A stretch of DNA of 64,000 nt, from NCBI GenBank assembly GCA_963792855.1, contig CAWBXZ010000005.1, positions 248,001 through 312,000 of the forward strand. The letters run 5' to 3'. The DNA is from SG8-40 sp963792855 (lineage in GTDB: Bacteria > Pseudomonadota > Gammaproteobacteria > Burkholderiales > Eutrophovitaceae). The notes below the pieces were generated by a model. The model was not told where the DNA came from, did not search any database, and was given only the letters and a program-made list of their open reading frames with translations. Position numbers and translations under genes: made by a program. Shown here piece by piece: positions 27,359 through 36,404 of this stretch; the stretch's first letter is position 1, and the number at the start of each line of letters is the position of its first letter.

Positions 27359-28273
27359 TCAGTGCGGCCCGCGCGTAACGAGAACGAGGCTGGCGATCAG
27401 TACAACCAGTCCGGTAATCTGCAGTCTGCCAAAGCGTTCGCCGAAAACTCGCCGCGAGATCACGTAGCTGAATAGCAGTTCGATCAGGGCCAGCGTGCGT
27501 ACATGTGCGACCGGTTCGATTGCCATCGCCGTGAACCATCCGGCTGAGGCAGCTGCGCCGCTGAACCCGGCAAGCAGGGAGGCGCGCCAGGCGCGCAGCA
27601 CCCGTGTCAGCAGTCCCGGTCTATACAGCCTCAGAAAAGCTGACATGACGGCGGTTTGCAGCAGCTGCGCGCCAAGCAGCGTACAAGCTGCGGCGATCAG
27701 AAATGGCGCCTCCAGCGCCAGCGCGGCGCCCCGGTAGCCAACCGCTGAGAGCGCGAAACTGCCTCCGGATGCCAGGCCAAGTAACGCCGGCCGTGTCGTC
27801 AATCCGCCGATGAGCGTGCGAAACGGTCGTTCACGATCGACCGGTGTCAGTAGCATGACACCCAGGCTGCCGAGCACCACGGCAGCAACGGTCATGGATG
27901 CCAATGGGTCGCCCAGAAAGACGAATCCGAACACGGCGACCTGCATGACTTCACTCTTGGAATATGCAACACCGACAGTGAAGTTGCGCTCGTGCATGGT
28001 TCGCAGCAGCAGCGCGGTTCCCGCAATCTGGCTAAGTGCGCCGAGGACCAGCCAGCCGGCGAAAGCGGCATCAATCCCCGGCAGTGCATGGTTGCCTACC
28101 TGAATGACGGCAAGCAGCCACAGTGCTGCGAATGGCAAACCGTACAGGAAGCGCACCAGTGTCGCGCCAAGCGTTCCAAGATCCGCGCTCAGGTGACGCT
28201 GCGTGGCATTGCGTAATGTCTGTGCGGCCGCCGCCGCAATCGTGATGGGGATCCACAACCACCAGGGCGGCAT
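27359..28273 (-). CDS. EamA/DMT superfamily transporter
   Basis: 304 residues with ten predicted transmembrane helices arranged as two EamA repeats (about residues 5-140 and 150-300). The terminal motif ALIELLFSYVISRRVFGERF is typical of the second repeat, where E-L-L-F-S precedes the last helix. It probably exports or imports a small metabolite or amino acid derivative; the direction and substrate are unknown. The gene begins 9 bases after the stop of the SDR gene on the same strand, so the two form an operon. Confidence 0.85.
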   Translation of the reverse strand: MPPWWLWIPITIAAAAAQTLRNATQRHLSADLGTLGATLVRFLYGLPFAALWLLAVIQVGNHALPGIDAAFAGWLVLGALSQIAGTALLLRTMHERNFTVGVAYSKSEVMQVAVFGFVFLGDPLASMTVAAVVLGSLGVMLLTPVDRERPFRTLIGGLTTRPALLGLASGGSFALSAVGYRGAALALEAPFLIAAACTLLGAQLLQTAVMSAFLRLYRPGLLTRVLRAWRASLLAGFSGAAASAGWFTAMAIEPVAHVRTLALIELLFSYVISRRVFGERFGRLQITGLVVLIASLVLVTRGPH

Positions 28274-28282
28274 CCCCGCTGC

Positions 28283-29041
28283 TCAGCCGCGCCCGACGAA
28301 CGGCATCTTGGTTGCCATGATGGTCATGAACTGCACATTCGTATCGAGCGGCAGGTTCGCCATGTACAAGGCGGCAGAGGCCACTTCTCTCACATCCATC
28401 ATTGCTTCCGGTTTGATCGAACCGTCGGCCTGAGGCACACCCTTGGCCATTCTGGCGGCGAGTTCGGTCATGGCGTTGCCGATATCGATCTGGCCGCAGG
28501 CGATGTCGTATTTGCGTCCATCGAGCGAGGCGCACTTCGTCAGGCCGGTCACGGCATGTTTGGTCGCCGTATAGGGTGCGGAGTTGGGCCGGGGTGCGTG
28601 CGCCGAAATCGATCCATTATTGATAATGCGCCCGCCTCGCGGGTTCTGGTCCTTCATGATTCGGAATGCTTCCTGGATGCAAAGAAACATGCCGGTCAGA
28701 TTGATATCGACTACGTTCTTCCACTGATCGAGAGTCAACTCTTCGAGAGGCACACCGGGCGCATTCACTCCCGCATTATTGAACAACACATCAACGCGGC
28801 CGAATTTTTCACGCGCGGTTGTAAACAGGTTCTTCACCGCTTTGGCGTCGCTCACGTCTGTGGGAACGGCAATGGCTGCCGAGCCCTTGGCGCCCGCTTC
28901 CTTGATCGTACTTTCAAGCGCGTCCTTGCGACGCCCGGCGAGTGCGACACGATAGCCGTTTTCCAGAAAAGCAAGCGCCACCGCCTTGCCGATGCCGCTG
29001 CCTGCTCCGGTAATGATTGCAACCTTGTCATTTGAAGCCAT
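28283..29041 (-). CDS. Short-chain dehydrogenase/reductase (SDR)
   Basis: 252 residues from ATG 29041, with GGGAGA upstream. A longer frame back to 29125 adds an unlikely N-terminus. The classical SDR motifs are present: cofactor site TGAGSGIGKAVA near residue 12, NNAGVN near residue 92, catalytic Ser in INNGSISAHA and YTATKHAVTG (YxxxK) near residue 160. Alcohol or ketone oxidoreduction with NAD(P) is expected. The substrate is not predictable. It is the first gene of a two-gene unit with the EamA transporter. Confidence 0.9.
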   Translation of the reverse strand: MASNDKVAIITGAGSGIGKAVALAFLENGYRVALAGRRKDALESTIKEAGAKGSAAIAVPTDVSDAKAVKNLFTTAREKFGRVDVLFNNAGVNAPGVPLEELTLDQWKNVVDINLTGMFLCIQEAFRIMKDQNPRGGRIINNGSISAHAPRPNSAPYTATKHAVTGLTKCASLDGRKYDIACGQIDIGNAMTELAARMAKGVPQADGSIKPEAMMDVREVASAALYMANLPLDTNVQFMTIMATKMPFVGRG

Positions 29042-29275
29042 TTCGCATCTCCCTGATACTTGAGTTAAGTGATTCCAGACGGTTACCGGCGTTGGTTTCG
29101 CCCGACGGCAAGATGATACCGTCAAACACTACCGTGCTACCCATTCGCGCTTTGCGGATGACTTGCGTGCTTACGCACGGCTGCGTAGCCCGGGTACATG
29201 CAATGGGACGACGACCAGGAAAGTGGATATCGTGCCGAAGGCGGTACACTTGCACTTTTCGCATTGGAGACGTGT

Positions 29276-30091
29276 ATGCCCCGTCTTGCCCGAGCGATGG
29301 GTGCAGGTTTGCTCTTTGCCCTGGTCGTTTCCCCCGGACCGACACACGCCGAGCAGTTTCGCGACAGCGAGCCAGATGAACAGACGCTCAAGGCGGCGGC
29401 GGTATCCCGCCTTTCGCACAGCCTCGATCCGGCTTTGCCGATTGCAGTGGGCAAGGCCGTGGTCAGGCAGGCGGCGCTGCTTCGAGCGCGCGAGCTGCTG
29501 GCCAGATATGGCAGCAGTGCCGGACTAGGTACGGGATGGAACCCGACAGCCCCGGAATGGCGGCAAGCGGAAAGCGTTTTGATGCAAGATGCCGTGGAGC
29601 TTATTGATTCCCGGATCGAAAGGCCCGAATGGTTTTATGCGGTCCTGCGGCGGGAAATAGATCGCATACTCGACGGTGAGGAAGCGGACTATATTGCAAC
29701 GCATTTCACCACCGATGCCGGCAATGAGCAGCGCATTCTGCTGGAGATGCGACTGGTTGGCGAAGTGCTGATGGCGAATTACACGTTTACCAACAGGATT
29801 GACTACAACGTGCCAGGGCTGGAAGATGATTTGGAACAACTCTCTGCCGCCTACTGGGAGCTTGAGCCGTTTCGCAAGCGCGATTTCATGAACGACCCGC
29901 AGGCGATCAGGTTTGCGGGCCAATCGGCCGGTTTGAAATATACGCGCATGCTGGCGATCAGCGGCATCGAGGGTTTTATCAGACACATTGATTCGATTGC
30001 TGCCGAAGCGGTCCAGTCTGTCGAACGGTCAGAAGGCGTCATCGGCAAATACATCGAAGATTATCGTCAACGCAGCCGGGCTAAAGGATAG
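29276..30091 (+). CDS. Exported protein of unknown function
   Basis: 271 residues from ATG 29276 (GGAG upstream). The N-terminal part is a signal peptide (GAGLLFALVVSPGPTHAEQ, cleavage after HA). The mature protein is mostly alpha-helical and charged, with no cysteines, membrane segments or recognisable catalytic motif. Longer versions starting at 29198 would bury the signal peptide. It stands between the divergent SDR/EamA unit and a VOC gene. Confidence 0.65.
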   Translation: MPRLARAMGAGLLFALVVSPGPTHAEQFRDSEPDEQTLKAAAVSRLSHSLDPALPIAVGKAVVRQAALLRARELLARYGSSAGLGTGWNPTAPEWRQAESVLMQDAVELIDSRIERPEWFYAVLRREIDRILDGEEADYIATHFTTDAGNEQRILLEMRLVGEVLMANYTFTNRIDYNVPGLEDDLEQLSAAYWELEPFRKRDFMNDPQAIRFAGQSAGLKYTRMLAISGIEGFIRHIDSIAAEAVQSVERSEGVIGKYIEDYRQRSRAKG

Positions 30092-30225
30092 GGAAGCAAG
30101 TGGCTTTTTCATCGGATGATTGCCGGTGCCGCTAGCCGTCAGTGCTGTGCCATGTCCCTGAACTCGCAGGCGAACGCACAGTCATCAATTCCCGATTCAG
30201 AACATCAATGCATTCATTGGACACC

Positions 30226-30645
30226 ATGCCCGATCGCCCGCCCTTTCACCTCGCTTTTCCCGTTGACGACCTGGCCGCGGCCCGGCGTTTCTATGGCGAG
30301 TTGCTGGGCTGCCGTGAAGGACGATCGGCCGAAGACTGGGTCGATTTCGACTTTTTCGGCCACCAGATCGTGGCGCATCGAACGAATGAAACGGCGAGAG
30401 TCGCCTCGAATGTCGTCGATGGAGACAATGTGCCGGTGCGCCATTTCGGCGTCGTGCTCGAAATGTCGCAATGGCACAGGATCTCTCAGCGCCTCAAGGA
30501 TGCAGGGGCCGATTTCATTATCGAGCCGCATGTCCGGTTTGTCGGGCAGCCGGGCGAACAAGCGACCTTGTTTGTTCGTGACCCCAGTGGCAATGCGCTG
30601 GAATTCAAGGCATTTGCCGATCCGGAACGCCTGTTTGCAAAGTGA
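30226..30645 (+). CDS. VOC superfamily (glyoxalase/dioxygenase fold) protein
   Basis: About 139 residues from ATG 30226 (MPDRPPFHLAFP); ATG 30208 is an alternative. Two beta-alpha-beta-beta-beta modules are visible: PFHLAFPVDDLAAARRFYGELLGC and RHFGVVLEMSQWHR followed by FVRDPSGNALEFKAF, shown by HLAFP, FYGELLGC and DPSGNALEFK. His and Glu at the usual metal positions are present (FHLAF, RHFGV, LEFK). It could be a lyase, isomerase or dioxygenase. No neighbour indicates the substrate. Confidence 0.85.
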   Translation: MPDRPPFHLAFPVDDLAAARRFYGELLGCREGRSAEDWVDFDFFGHQIVAHRTNETARVASNVVDGDNVPVRHFGVVLEMSQWHRISQRLKDAGADFIIEPHVRFVGQPGEQATLFVRDPSGNALEFKAFADPERLFAK

Positions 30646-30724
30646 CGAAGCGGAGCGGCCCCGGTGACAGCCCTGGCCAGGGTTTGCATTCGTCGTAACC
30701 AGAGAAGAGTAAGGAAGCAATCCA

Positions 30725-31834
30725 GTGGAAATGATTAACAAGCTGTCATCGATGTGGGGCGACGACGTGGCGTGGATGTTCCAGGCATTCGTCATCGTCC
30801 TGCTCACGCTCATTTTGGGAGCGGTCGTAAGAAGAATTCTGAAGCGGCTCGCCAGGCGTGCTCACGATACGGACAACATGTTCGATGACGTTGTTCTGGA
30901 GGCGCTGACGGGGCCATCGCGCGCCCTTGTGTGGGTGCTGGGCATCTCGTTCGCCGGGGAAATCGTGGGCGCCCAGACTGAAGCGGTGGTCTTCACGGCA
31001 ATAGACATGCTGAGAAAAGTCGGCGTCATTCTCGTGCTCATGTGGTTTGCGGTGCGTTTCACAAAGCTCTATGAAACGCGCCATATCGAATCCAGGACGA
31101 AGCGAGGCGAGGAAGTGGACGTGACACTGGTTCATGGTGTCGGAAAGCTCCTTCGAGCAGCGGTATTCGTGACGACTGGCCTGATTATCCTGCAGACGAT
31201 GGGAATCAACGTAGCCGGCCTGCTCGCTTTCGGTGGTGTCGGCGGCATCGCAGTGGGTCTTGCCGCTCGCGATCTGCTGGCAAACGTGTTCGGTGGATTG
31301 ACGGTATACATGGATCGGCCGTTTGCTGTTGGCGACTGGATTCGCTCGCCTGATCGGGAAATCGAGGGGGTCGTCGAGGAAATCGGTTGGCGGCGAACGG
31401 CCATACGTACTTTTGACAAACGGCTGCTTTACGTGCCTAACGCAGTCTTCACCAATATTTCAGTAGAGAACCCTTCGCGCATGTCACATCGCCGCATCAA
31501 CGAAACCATAGGCGTTCGATACGACGACATGGCCAAAGTCCCGGCGATACTCGAGGATGTACGCAAGTACTTGAACGAGAGTCCGGATATCGATCAATCG
31601 CAAACGCTGATGGTCAATCTCAACGAGTTCGGTGACTCATCGGTGAATTTCTTCATCTATACCTTTACGCGGACTACAGTCTGGACCGAGTTCCACGCGG
31701 CAAAGGAAAAGGTGATGCTGGCGATCAGCGATATTGTCGAGCGGCACGGGGCGGAGATTGCGTTCCCGACCACGACAGTTCACGTCCCGGAGACGATACG
31801 TCTGGCTGAAAGCGTACCCGGCAAGGCCCGTTGA
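30725..31834 (+). CDS. Small-conductance mechanosensitive channel (MscS family)
   Basis: 369 residues from GTG 30725 or ATG 30731. There are four or so transmembrane helices. The pore-lining helix GLLAFGGVGGIAVGLAARDLL is visible near residue 165 as the Gly/Ala-rich AFGGVGGIAVGLAA. It is followed by the beta-domain motif DRPFAVGDWI and the cytoplasmic cage (RRTAIRTFDKRLLYVPNA). It should release solutes when membrane tension rises on hypo-osmotic shock. The N-terminal extension compared with E. coli MscS adds about one helix pair. Confidence 0.93.
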   Translation: MEMINKLSSMWGDDVAWMFQAFVIVLLTLILGAVVRRILKRLARRAHDTDNMFDDVVLEALTGPSRALVWVLGISFAGEIVGAQTEAVVFTAIDMLRKVGVILVLMWFAVRFTKLYETRHIESRTKRGEEVDVTLVHGVGKLLRAAVFVTTGLIILQTMGINVAGLLAFGGVGGIAVGLAARDLLANVFGGLTVYMDRPFAVGDWIRSPDREIEGVVEEIGWRRTAIRTFDKRLLYVPNAVFTNISVENPSRMSHRRINETIGVRYDDMAKVPAILEDVRKYLNESPDIDQSQTLMVNLNEFGDSSVNFFIYTFTRTTVWTEFHAAKEKVMLAISDIVERHGAEIAFPTTTVHVPETIRLAESVPGKAR

Positions 31835-31951
31835 AGGGTTCGCGGGCGGGTGCCAGGGCCGGGGCGACTGCGCCGTTCGCAGTGCGCTCTTGGTGCTCCG
31901 GGCCTCTGATGCCGGCGGTCCAGGGTTGATCCGTTATTTTTCGTACTGGCG

Positions 31952-32209
31952 TCAGTTTTCTTCGAAAGTCTTTTGAGCGCGCGGCACGAAAGTCCTGGTG
32001 TTCTGCTTGAACATGAACTGGTTTCGCGCATTGGCAAAACAATAGGTTTTTCCGTCTTTCGGGTTCTTCCAGTTTATCGCGCAGTCGGTTTCAACCCGCT
32101 TGCCTTGTGACAGTGACATCGCGTCATAGCCGTCGAATTCTTCTGCGTTGACAATGGCGGGAACGGCCAAGGCGAAAACGATCAGGGCAAACTTCCGGAA
32201 TGTTGTCAT
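31952..32209 (-). CDS. Small exported YHS-like protein
   Basis: 85 residues from ATG 32209 (or 88 from ATG 32218). A signal peptide ends in AIVNAEEF. The mature part has the YHS-like pattern DAMSLSQGKRVETDC, GKTYCFANARNQFMF with TRTFVPRAQ. This matches periplasmic YHS-domain proteins, which are often associated with metals. The two cysteines (TDCAINW and KTYCFAN) could bind metal or form a disulfide. Two genes on the same strand lie upstream, 90 bases away. Confidence 0.6.
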   Translation of the reverse strand: MTTFRKFALIVFALAVPAIVNAEEFDGYDAMSLSQGKRVETDCAINWKNPKDGKTYCFANARNQFMFKQNTRTFVPRAQKTFEEN

Positions 32210-32299
32210 GTGAGACATCCTGTTCTGGGAACTCGGGAAATTATTGCGTCTTGTCATGTTCAGACTGGATACGCATGACAATGCAGAACGGATGAGGCC

Positions 32300-32737
32300 T
32301 CATGCGGGTGTGTTGTTGGCCGCGGTTGTCAGAAACGGCTCGATTGCCGAGCGCACATCGTCGGGAATTGGTACCGCCCGTGCTGCATCCAGGTCCATGA
32401 AAACCACAGTCTGGTTAATGCGAAGATGCTCGGAGCCATCCTTCAGTCCACGGTACTCCAGGTCTGCAGAGGCGTTGCCCAGTTTGGTTACGCGCAGTTC
32501 GAACCGCAGAGTGTCGCCCATGCGCAGCGGTTTGATGAAATCACAGTGAATGCTGACGGTCGGCGTGCCAACGCGTCGCTTGCCGATGAGTTCGGGCAAC
32601 GGAAAGCCAACCGCGCGGGAGAACCAGTCTTCCATTGTGCCGTGTGCGAGATCGAAGAATCGGGGGAAATAGACAATTGCTGCCGGGTCGCAATGGGAGA
32701 AACGGATGAGCTGGTCGTGAACAAATACCTGATTCAT
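32300..32737 (-). CDS. Acyl-CoA thioesterase, 4-hydroxybenzoyl-CoA thioesterase family
   Basis: 145 residues, a single hotdog fold. The active-site loop HCDPAAIVYFPRFFDL is near residue 14, with Asp17 the expected catalytic residue of the Pseudomonas-type 4-hydroxybenzoyl-CoA thioesterase. GTMEDWF and IKPLRMGD follow as in the family. It hydrolyses acyl- or aroyl-CoA thioesters. Its stop-start gap to the aldolase gene upstream is 27 bases on the same strand, so they are likely co-transcribed; together they suggest breakdown of aromatic or dicarboxylic compounds. Confidence 0.88.
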   Translation of the reverse strand: MNQVFVHDQLIRFSHCDPAAIVYFPRFFDLAHGTMEDWFSRAVGFPLPELIGKRRVGTPTVSIHCDFIKPLRMGDTLRFELRVTKLGNASADLEYRGLKDGSEHLRINQTVVFMDLDAARAVPIPDDVRSAIEPFLTTAANNTPA

Positions 32738-32764
32738 GTTTCGAAGCCTTTGACAAGCGGCTCT

Positions 32765-33562
32765 TCAGGGCTGCCGCCCTTGCTTGCAGGCACGTACGAA
32801 CTGCGCCTGGTCCCGTGAAGCGTTCATCAGCAGGCTGACGTCGTTGCCCGCCAGAATCATTCGCATCCCGCGCGCGATATACGCCTGAAGAAGCTCTTTC
32901 GTATAAACGCCGCCAAGCCCAGCCCATTTCCCGTGCTTCTGGCACGCGGCGACGACCCGGTCAATCGCATTGGCCACCCGCGCGTCGTCGATTTTTCCCG
33001 GTATACCCATTTCGAGACACAGGTCGTTGGTTCCCATCAGCAGTACGTCTATGCCGTCCACTGCCGCAATCTTGTCTGCGTTCTCGATAGCGCGCGGTGT
33101 TTCCATCATGGCTACGACCAGTGTGGCTTGATTGAACATGCTTACCACGTCCGTGGCGGAACTCGGTGCAAATCCGAGTTGTGCATAGTTGCCGGCAATG
33201 GAACGATGCCCTTGCGGTGCAAACCGGTAGGCGTCGACCATTGCCCTGGCCTCTTCCACGGTGTCGACGTGTGGCATTACGATTCCGAGCGCACCGGCGT
33301 CGAGGCAGCGCGTTCCGAGGTTCAGGTCACCATGCGGCACGCGCACCAGCGGGGCGATACCGGCTGATAGCGCGGCAACGCAGATCGAGCCAGCGGTCTC
33401 GATCGAAGTGGCACCATGCTCCAGATCAATGAACAACCAGTCGAATCCGGCGGTCTTCATGATGGCGGCGATCTCGACGCCGCGGACTGACCGCACCCCT
33501 ACCCCAATAGCCAGCTCGTCGCGGGCGAGCCTTTCGCGTGCCGGATTACTGATGCTGTTCAT
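32765..33562 (-). CDS. HpcH/HpaI family aldolase/citrate lyase
   Basis: 265 residues. The metal-dependent class II aldolase fold is clear: IDLEHGATS near residue 45 gives the Glu/His region, VRVPHGD near residue 72 and GIVMPHVDTVEEAR near residue 92 carry the conserved Arg and metal/pyruvate residues, and GTNDLCLEMG near residue 177 provides the Asp. These enzymes cleave 2-oxo acids such as 4-hydroxy-2-oxoheptanedioate to pyruvate plus an aldehyde. The exact substrate is unknown. The start ATG has GGAGAG directly upstream. It precedes the thioesterase gene in one unit. Confidence 0.9.
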   Translation of the reverse strand: MNSISNPARERLARDELAIGVGVRSVRGVEIAAIMKTAGFDWLFIDLEHGATSIETAGSICVAALSAGIAPLVRVPHGDLNLGTRCLDAGALGIVMPHVDTVEEARAMVDAYRFAPQGHRSIAGNYAQLGFAPSSATDVVSMFNQATLVVAMMETPRAIENADKIAAVDGIDVLLMGTNDLCLEMGIPGKIDDARVANAIDRVVAACQKHGKWAGLGGVYTKELLQAYIARGMRMILAGNDVSLLMNASRDQAQFVRACKQGRQP

Positions 33563-33863
33563 GCTCTCTCCAAAGTGTCGTTAGTCTTTGCCGGCGTACT
33601 TGCCGGCAGCCCGGGAAACGTCATTGATGACAACCTCATACGATGATGGATCTTCCAATTGTTCGCCCCGATACAGCATCTTCGGTAAATCGCCGCGTAA
33701 ATGGTGCGTTGCAAAAATCGGTGCCTTAGCGTCTGAACGTTCTCTTGATTTTCGATGTTGCGGCTGCGCAGCGCAAAAGGCGCTGGAGATTGATTTGGCT
33801 CCGGCGTATCCTGTTTGGGCGGTTGCGTCCTGCAACCGAATTTGACGACGGAGGACAGTGCCG
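33563..33863. other. 301-base divergent intergenic region
   Basis: It separates the aldolase gene (minus) from the DUF465 gene (plus). Short frames occur on both strands but lack ribosome sites or motifs. It should hold promoters for both directions. I see no clear consensus pair. Confidence 0.35.
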
Positions 33864-34109
33864 ATGTACATACAGCCACACGACGTTGAACACGAGTTTC
33901 CCGAGTACAGACAAACCCTTGAAGAAATGCGGTCACAAGACACGCATCTTGCGAAACTGGTTGCGGAATACGAACAGCTTAACTCGGAAATCGTGGACAT
34001 CGAGGAAAACGACAAGCCGTTTCAGGACTTCGAGTTTGAAGAAATGAAAAAGCGGCGGCTGTTGTTGAAAGACGAAATCTATCTCATTTTGCGCGGCGCG
34101 GAACACTGA
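33864..34109 (+). CDS. DUF465 (YdcH-type) small coiled-coil protein
   Basis: About 81 residues from ATG 33864, with GGAGG eight bases upstream. It matches the DUF465/YdcH pattern: HEFPEYRQTLEEM, a central helix LAKLVAEYEQLNSEI, and the C-terminal FEEMKKRRLLLKDEIYLIL. The family is short, helical and cytoplasmic, of unknown function. A strong terminator follows 28 bases later, so the gene is probably monocistronic. Confidence 0.85.
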   Translation: MYIQPHDVEHEFPEYRQTLEEMRSQDTHLAKLVAEYEQLNSEIVDIEENDKPFQDFEFEEMKKRRLLLKDEIYLILRGAEH

Positions 34110-34137
34110 TAGCACTTTCAATTTTCGGGTAACGACG

Positions 34138-34163
34138 ACGGGCATCTGCGGATGCCCGTTTTG
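34138..34163 (+). terminator. Rho-independent terminator after the DUF465 gene
   Basis: Perfect 9-base stem ACGGGCATC / GATGCCCGT (34138-34146 and 34151-34159) with a 4-base TGCG loop and four T after the stem. Its sequence resembles the terminator at 20114. Confidence 0.85.
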
Positions 34164-34207
34164 CATTTCGCCAGCATTGTTTCCTGCACCAGCAAGCGCT
34201 TATGCGC

Positions 34208-34897
34208 TCATTTCACTTTGTCCGAGGCGGCAAAGGCGTCCTTGAGGGCCGACAGGTCGAAATCCGCGCGCCGTGCCGCGTCCAGCAGCACTTTTTCGCG
34301 GCGCGCCATCAGGTCGATCGCGGCCGGGAGGTGTTCCAGATACCGGGCCGGGATCACGATCGCGCCATGGCGGTCCGCATGTACGATGTTGCCGGAATCA
34401 ACAGACATGCCGAACACATCGACCGGCTTGCCAAACTCCACTACCTGCACCCAGGCATGGCTGGGAGACAGCGATCCGGCGAGGCACTGGAACTCGGGAT
34501 GCATCGCATCCAGATCGCGCATCGATCCATTTGTCAGAGTGCCCACACAGCCAAGCCCCCAGTGTATGTGTGTATTGACCTCACCCCAGAAAGCGCCCAG
34601 CCCCGCGCGCTCGTCAATGTCCTGAATGACGGCAATCGACGGCTGTTCGCCACCAGCAATATAGTCGTAGTAAGCGATCTGGTTGCGCCGGCGTTGAGCG
34701 GGGTCGTAGGGCGTCGAACAGCGGATCTTCGCTGTGCGCGCGAATCCCACAATGGCGGGCAGACGCGAAGATGCAGCGATTAACGTATGTTGCGTGAAAC
34801 CCGAGATTTCCCGGGACCCGCGGGCAATCTCCAGTGCATTGCTGATGGTGGGCGTATCAAACTGGCGTAAATGAGAAAAGATTTCATGCAAGTCCAT
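34208..34897 (-). CDS. RraA-like protein / HMG aldolase family
   Basis: 230 residues from ATG 34897 (GGAGA upstream); the longer frame to 35026 lacks support. It matches the RraA-like fold that includes 4-hydroxy-4-methyl-2-oxoglutarate (HMG) aldolases: FDTPTISNALE near residue 14, GEVNTHIHWGLGCVGTLTNGSMRD with the metal/phosphate loop, and VDSGNIVHADRHGAIVIP near residue 175 with the Asp metal ligand region. The GxxxxxxRD arrangement (TNGSMRDLD) is typical of aldolases in this family. The product could cleave a 2-oxo-4-hydroxy acid to pyruvate. Confidence 0.85.
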   Translation of the reverse strand: MDLHEIFSHLRQFDTPTISNALEIARGSREISGFTQHTLIAASSRLPAIVGFARTAKIRCSTPYDPAQRRRNQIAYYDYIAGGEQPSIAVIQDIDERAGLGAFWGEVNTHIHWGLGCVGTLTNGSMRDLDAMHPEFQCLAGSLSPSHAWVQVVEFGKPVDVFGMSVDSGNIVHADRHGAIVIPARYLEHLPAAIDLMARREKVLLDAARRADFDLSALKDAFAASDKVK

Positions 34898-35018
34898 AAG
34901 ATGTCTCCGTTCTGACTCAAGTCTCGTCGGTGTGCTGTAAGAATCGGTGTGTCTTGAGCGCTGCTCCAAAACGGAACCGGCATCCGCAGGCGCACGTAAT
35001 TCGCCGCGCCGCATCGAT

Positions 35019-36332
35019 TCAGTCAATGATGGCCGCGTAGACGAGTTGTTTGAACAACCTGCGAAAGTAGGCGCGCATCGGTCCCGGCGCCTGGCTCATA
35101 TAGACCGCGACGATACGCTCTTGCGGGTCAATCCAGAAGAAGGTGCCAGCGTAGCCTCCCCACATGAACTCGCCGCGCGATCCCGGGACACCGGCGATAC
35201 CCTGCTCCTCGCGTACGGCAAAACCCAGTCCGAACGTGTAACCGGGAGTGCCGAGCAGCAGTTCACCCGGTGTGAGTCCTGTGCGGATGCGCTCGCCGAG
35301 GTGGTCAGATGCCATCAGCGCGATGCTGCTGCGGCTCATGACCCGGTCTCCGTCCAGTTCGCCGCCGTTGAGAAGCATTTGCGAGAAGCGCAGATAATCC
35401 CCTGCGGTCGAGACGCCGCCTGCGCCGCCGGAATCGTTGGCCGGCACGACGGCAACATCGATCAGTTGAACCGTTTCGTTACCGGCAGCGTCGTTCGGCA
35501 ATGGTTGCGCTACCCGATCGAGGTTCCGGGGTTGCACCCAGAAGCCCGAGTCCGGCATGTTGAGCGGTTTGAACAGTCGCCGATCGAGGAAATCAGCAAG
35601 CCGCTGCCCTGAAGCGGCCTCGACGACGCGGCCCAGAAGGTCGCTTGCCAGGCTGTACTCCCATACCGTTCCTGGCTGATGCGCCAGTGGCGCACTCGAG
35701 AAAGCGGCGATCTGTTGTGACGGCGTGAGGTCACGGATGTCGAAATTCGTTGCTGTCCGGTACAGCCGGCCCTCTGCGTACGCCTCTTTCACCGGGGCAT
35801 TGCCGGTTATTTCGCCATACGCAAGTCCGGCGCTGTGGCGCAGCAGGTCATGTACCGTCATCTCGCGTGCCGCAGGAACCAGTGTGTATGTCGTCTTTGC
35901 AAACGTGCCATCGACGTTCGCGACACTGACATTCAGGTCTTTCAGCGATGGCAAGAATCTGGACACCGGATCGGTCAACTGCAAAACACCATCTTCGATC
36001 AGCATCATTGCGGCGACCGACACGAGGGGTTTCGACATCGAGTAGATACGGAAAATCGCATCAACTGTCATCGATTCGCGCTTGATCGGGTCACGGAAGC
36101 CGATTGCGTCCGAGTAAACCAGCTTGCCGTCGCGCGCCACGAGGAAAACGGCCCCGGCGATGTTCCCGTTGCTGACGTGATCGCCAAAGACCTTGCTGAT
36201 GTTCTGAAGGCGGTCGGCTGACAGGCCCACTGATGCCGGTTCGGCGGCCGGCAGCGCTTGCGCCGCTGCAAGCGGAGAGCACAGAACCAGCACCAGCCAT
36301 TGCAGTGCGAGAAATTTCATGCCGGTTTTCAT
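35019..36332 (-). CDS. Exported serine hydrolase of the class C beta-lactamase family
   Basis: 437 residues from ATG 36332 with GGGGG upstream. The signal peptide ends near AAAQALP. The catalytic SMSK (SxxK) is in RIYSMSKPLVS near residue 99. The second motif, a Tyr in WEYSLASDLLG near residue 230, is the expected Y-S/A-x equivalent, and HDLLRHSAGLAYG is the conserved segment between them. GFWVQPRNLDRVA is also typical. Such proteins act as esterases or D-amino-acid peptidases rather than true beta-lactamases. It converges on nothing; the RraA-like gene starts about 120 bases downstream on the same strand. Confidence 0.88.
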   Translation of the reverse strand: MKTGMKFLALQWLVLVLCSPLAAAQALPAAEPASVGLSADRLQNISKVFGDHVSNGNIAGAVFLVARDGKLVYSDAIGFRDPIKRESMTVDAIFRIYSMSKPLVSVAAMMLIEDGVLQLTDPVSRFLPSLKDLNVSVANVDGTFAKTTYTLVPAAREMTVHDLLRHSAGLAYGEITGNAPVKEAYAEGRLYRTATNFDIRDLTPSQQIAAFSSAPLAHQPGTVWEYSLASDLLGRVVEAASGQRLADFLDRRLFKPLNMPDSGFWVQPRNLDRVAQPLPNDAAGNETVQLIDVAVVPANDSGGAGGVSTAGDYLRFSQMLLNGGELDGDRVMSRSSIALMASDHLGERIRTGLTPGELLLGTPGYTFGLGFAVREEQGIAGVPGSRGEFMWGGYAGTFFWIDPQERIVAVYMSQAPGPMRAYFRRLFKQLVYAAIID

Positions 36333-36404
36333 CTGGCCCCCTTCTTCGCTGTTAGTAGTGCGACCGCTGAATCACCTTCGATCGATTGATCAAGCTTACT
36401 TTAT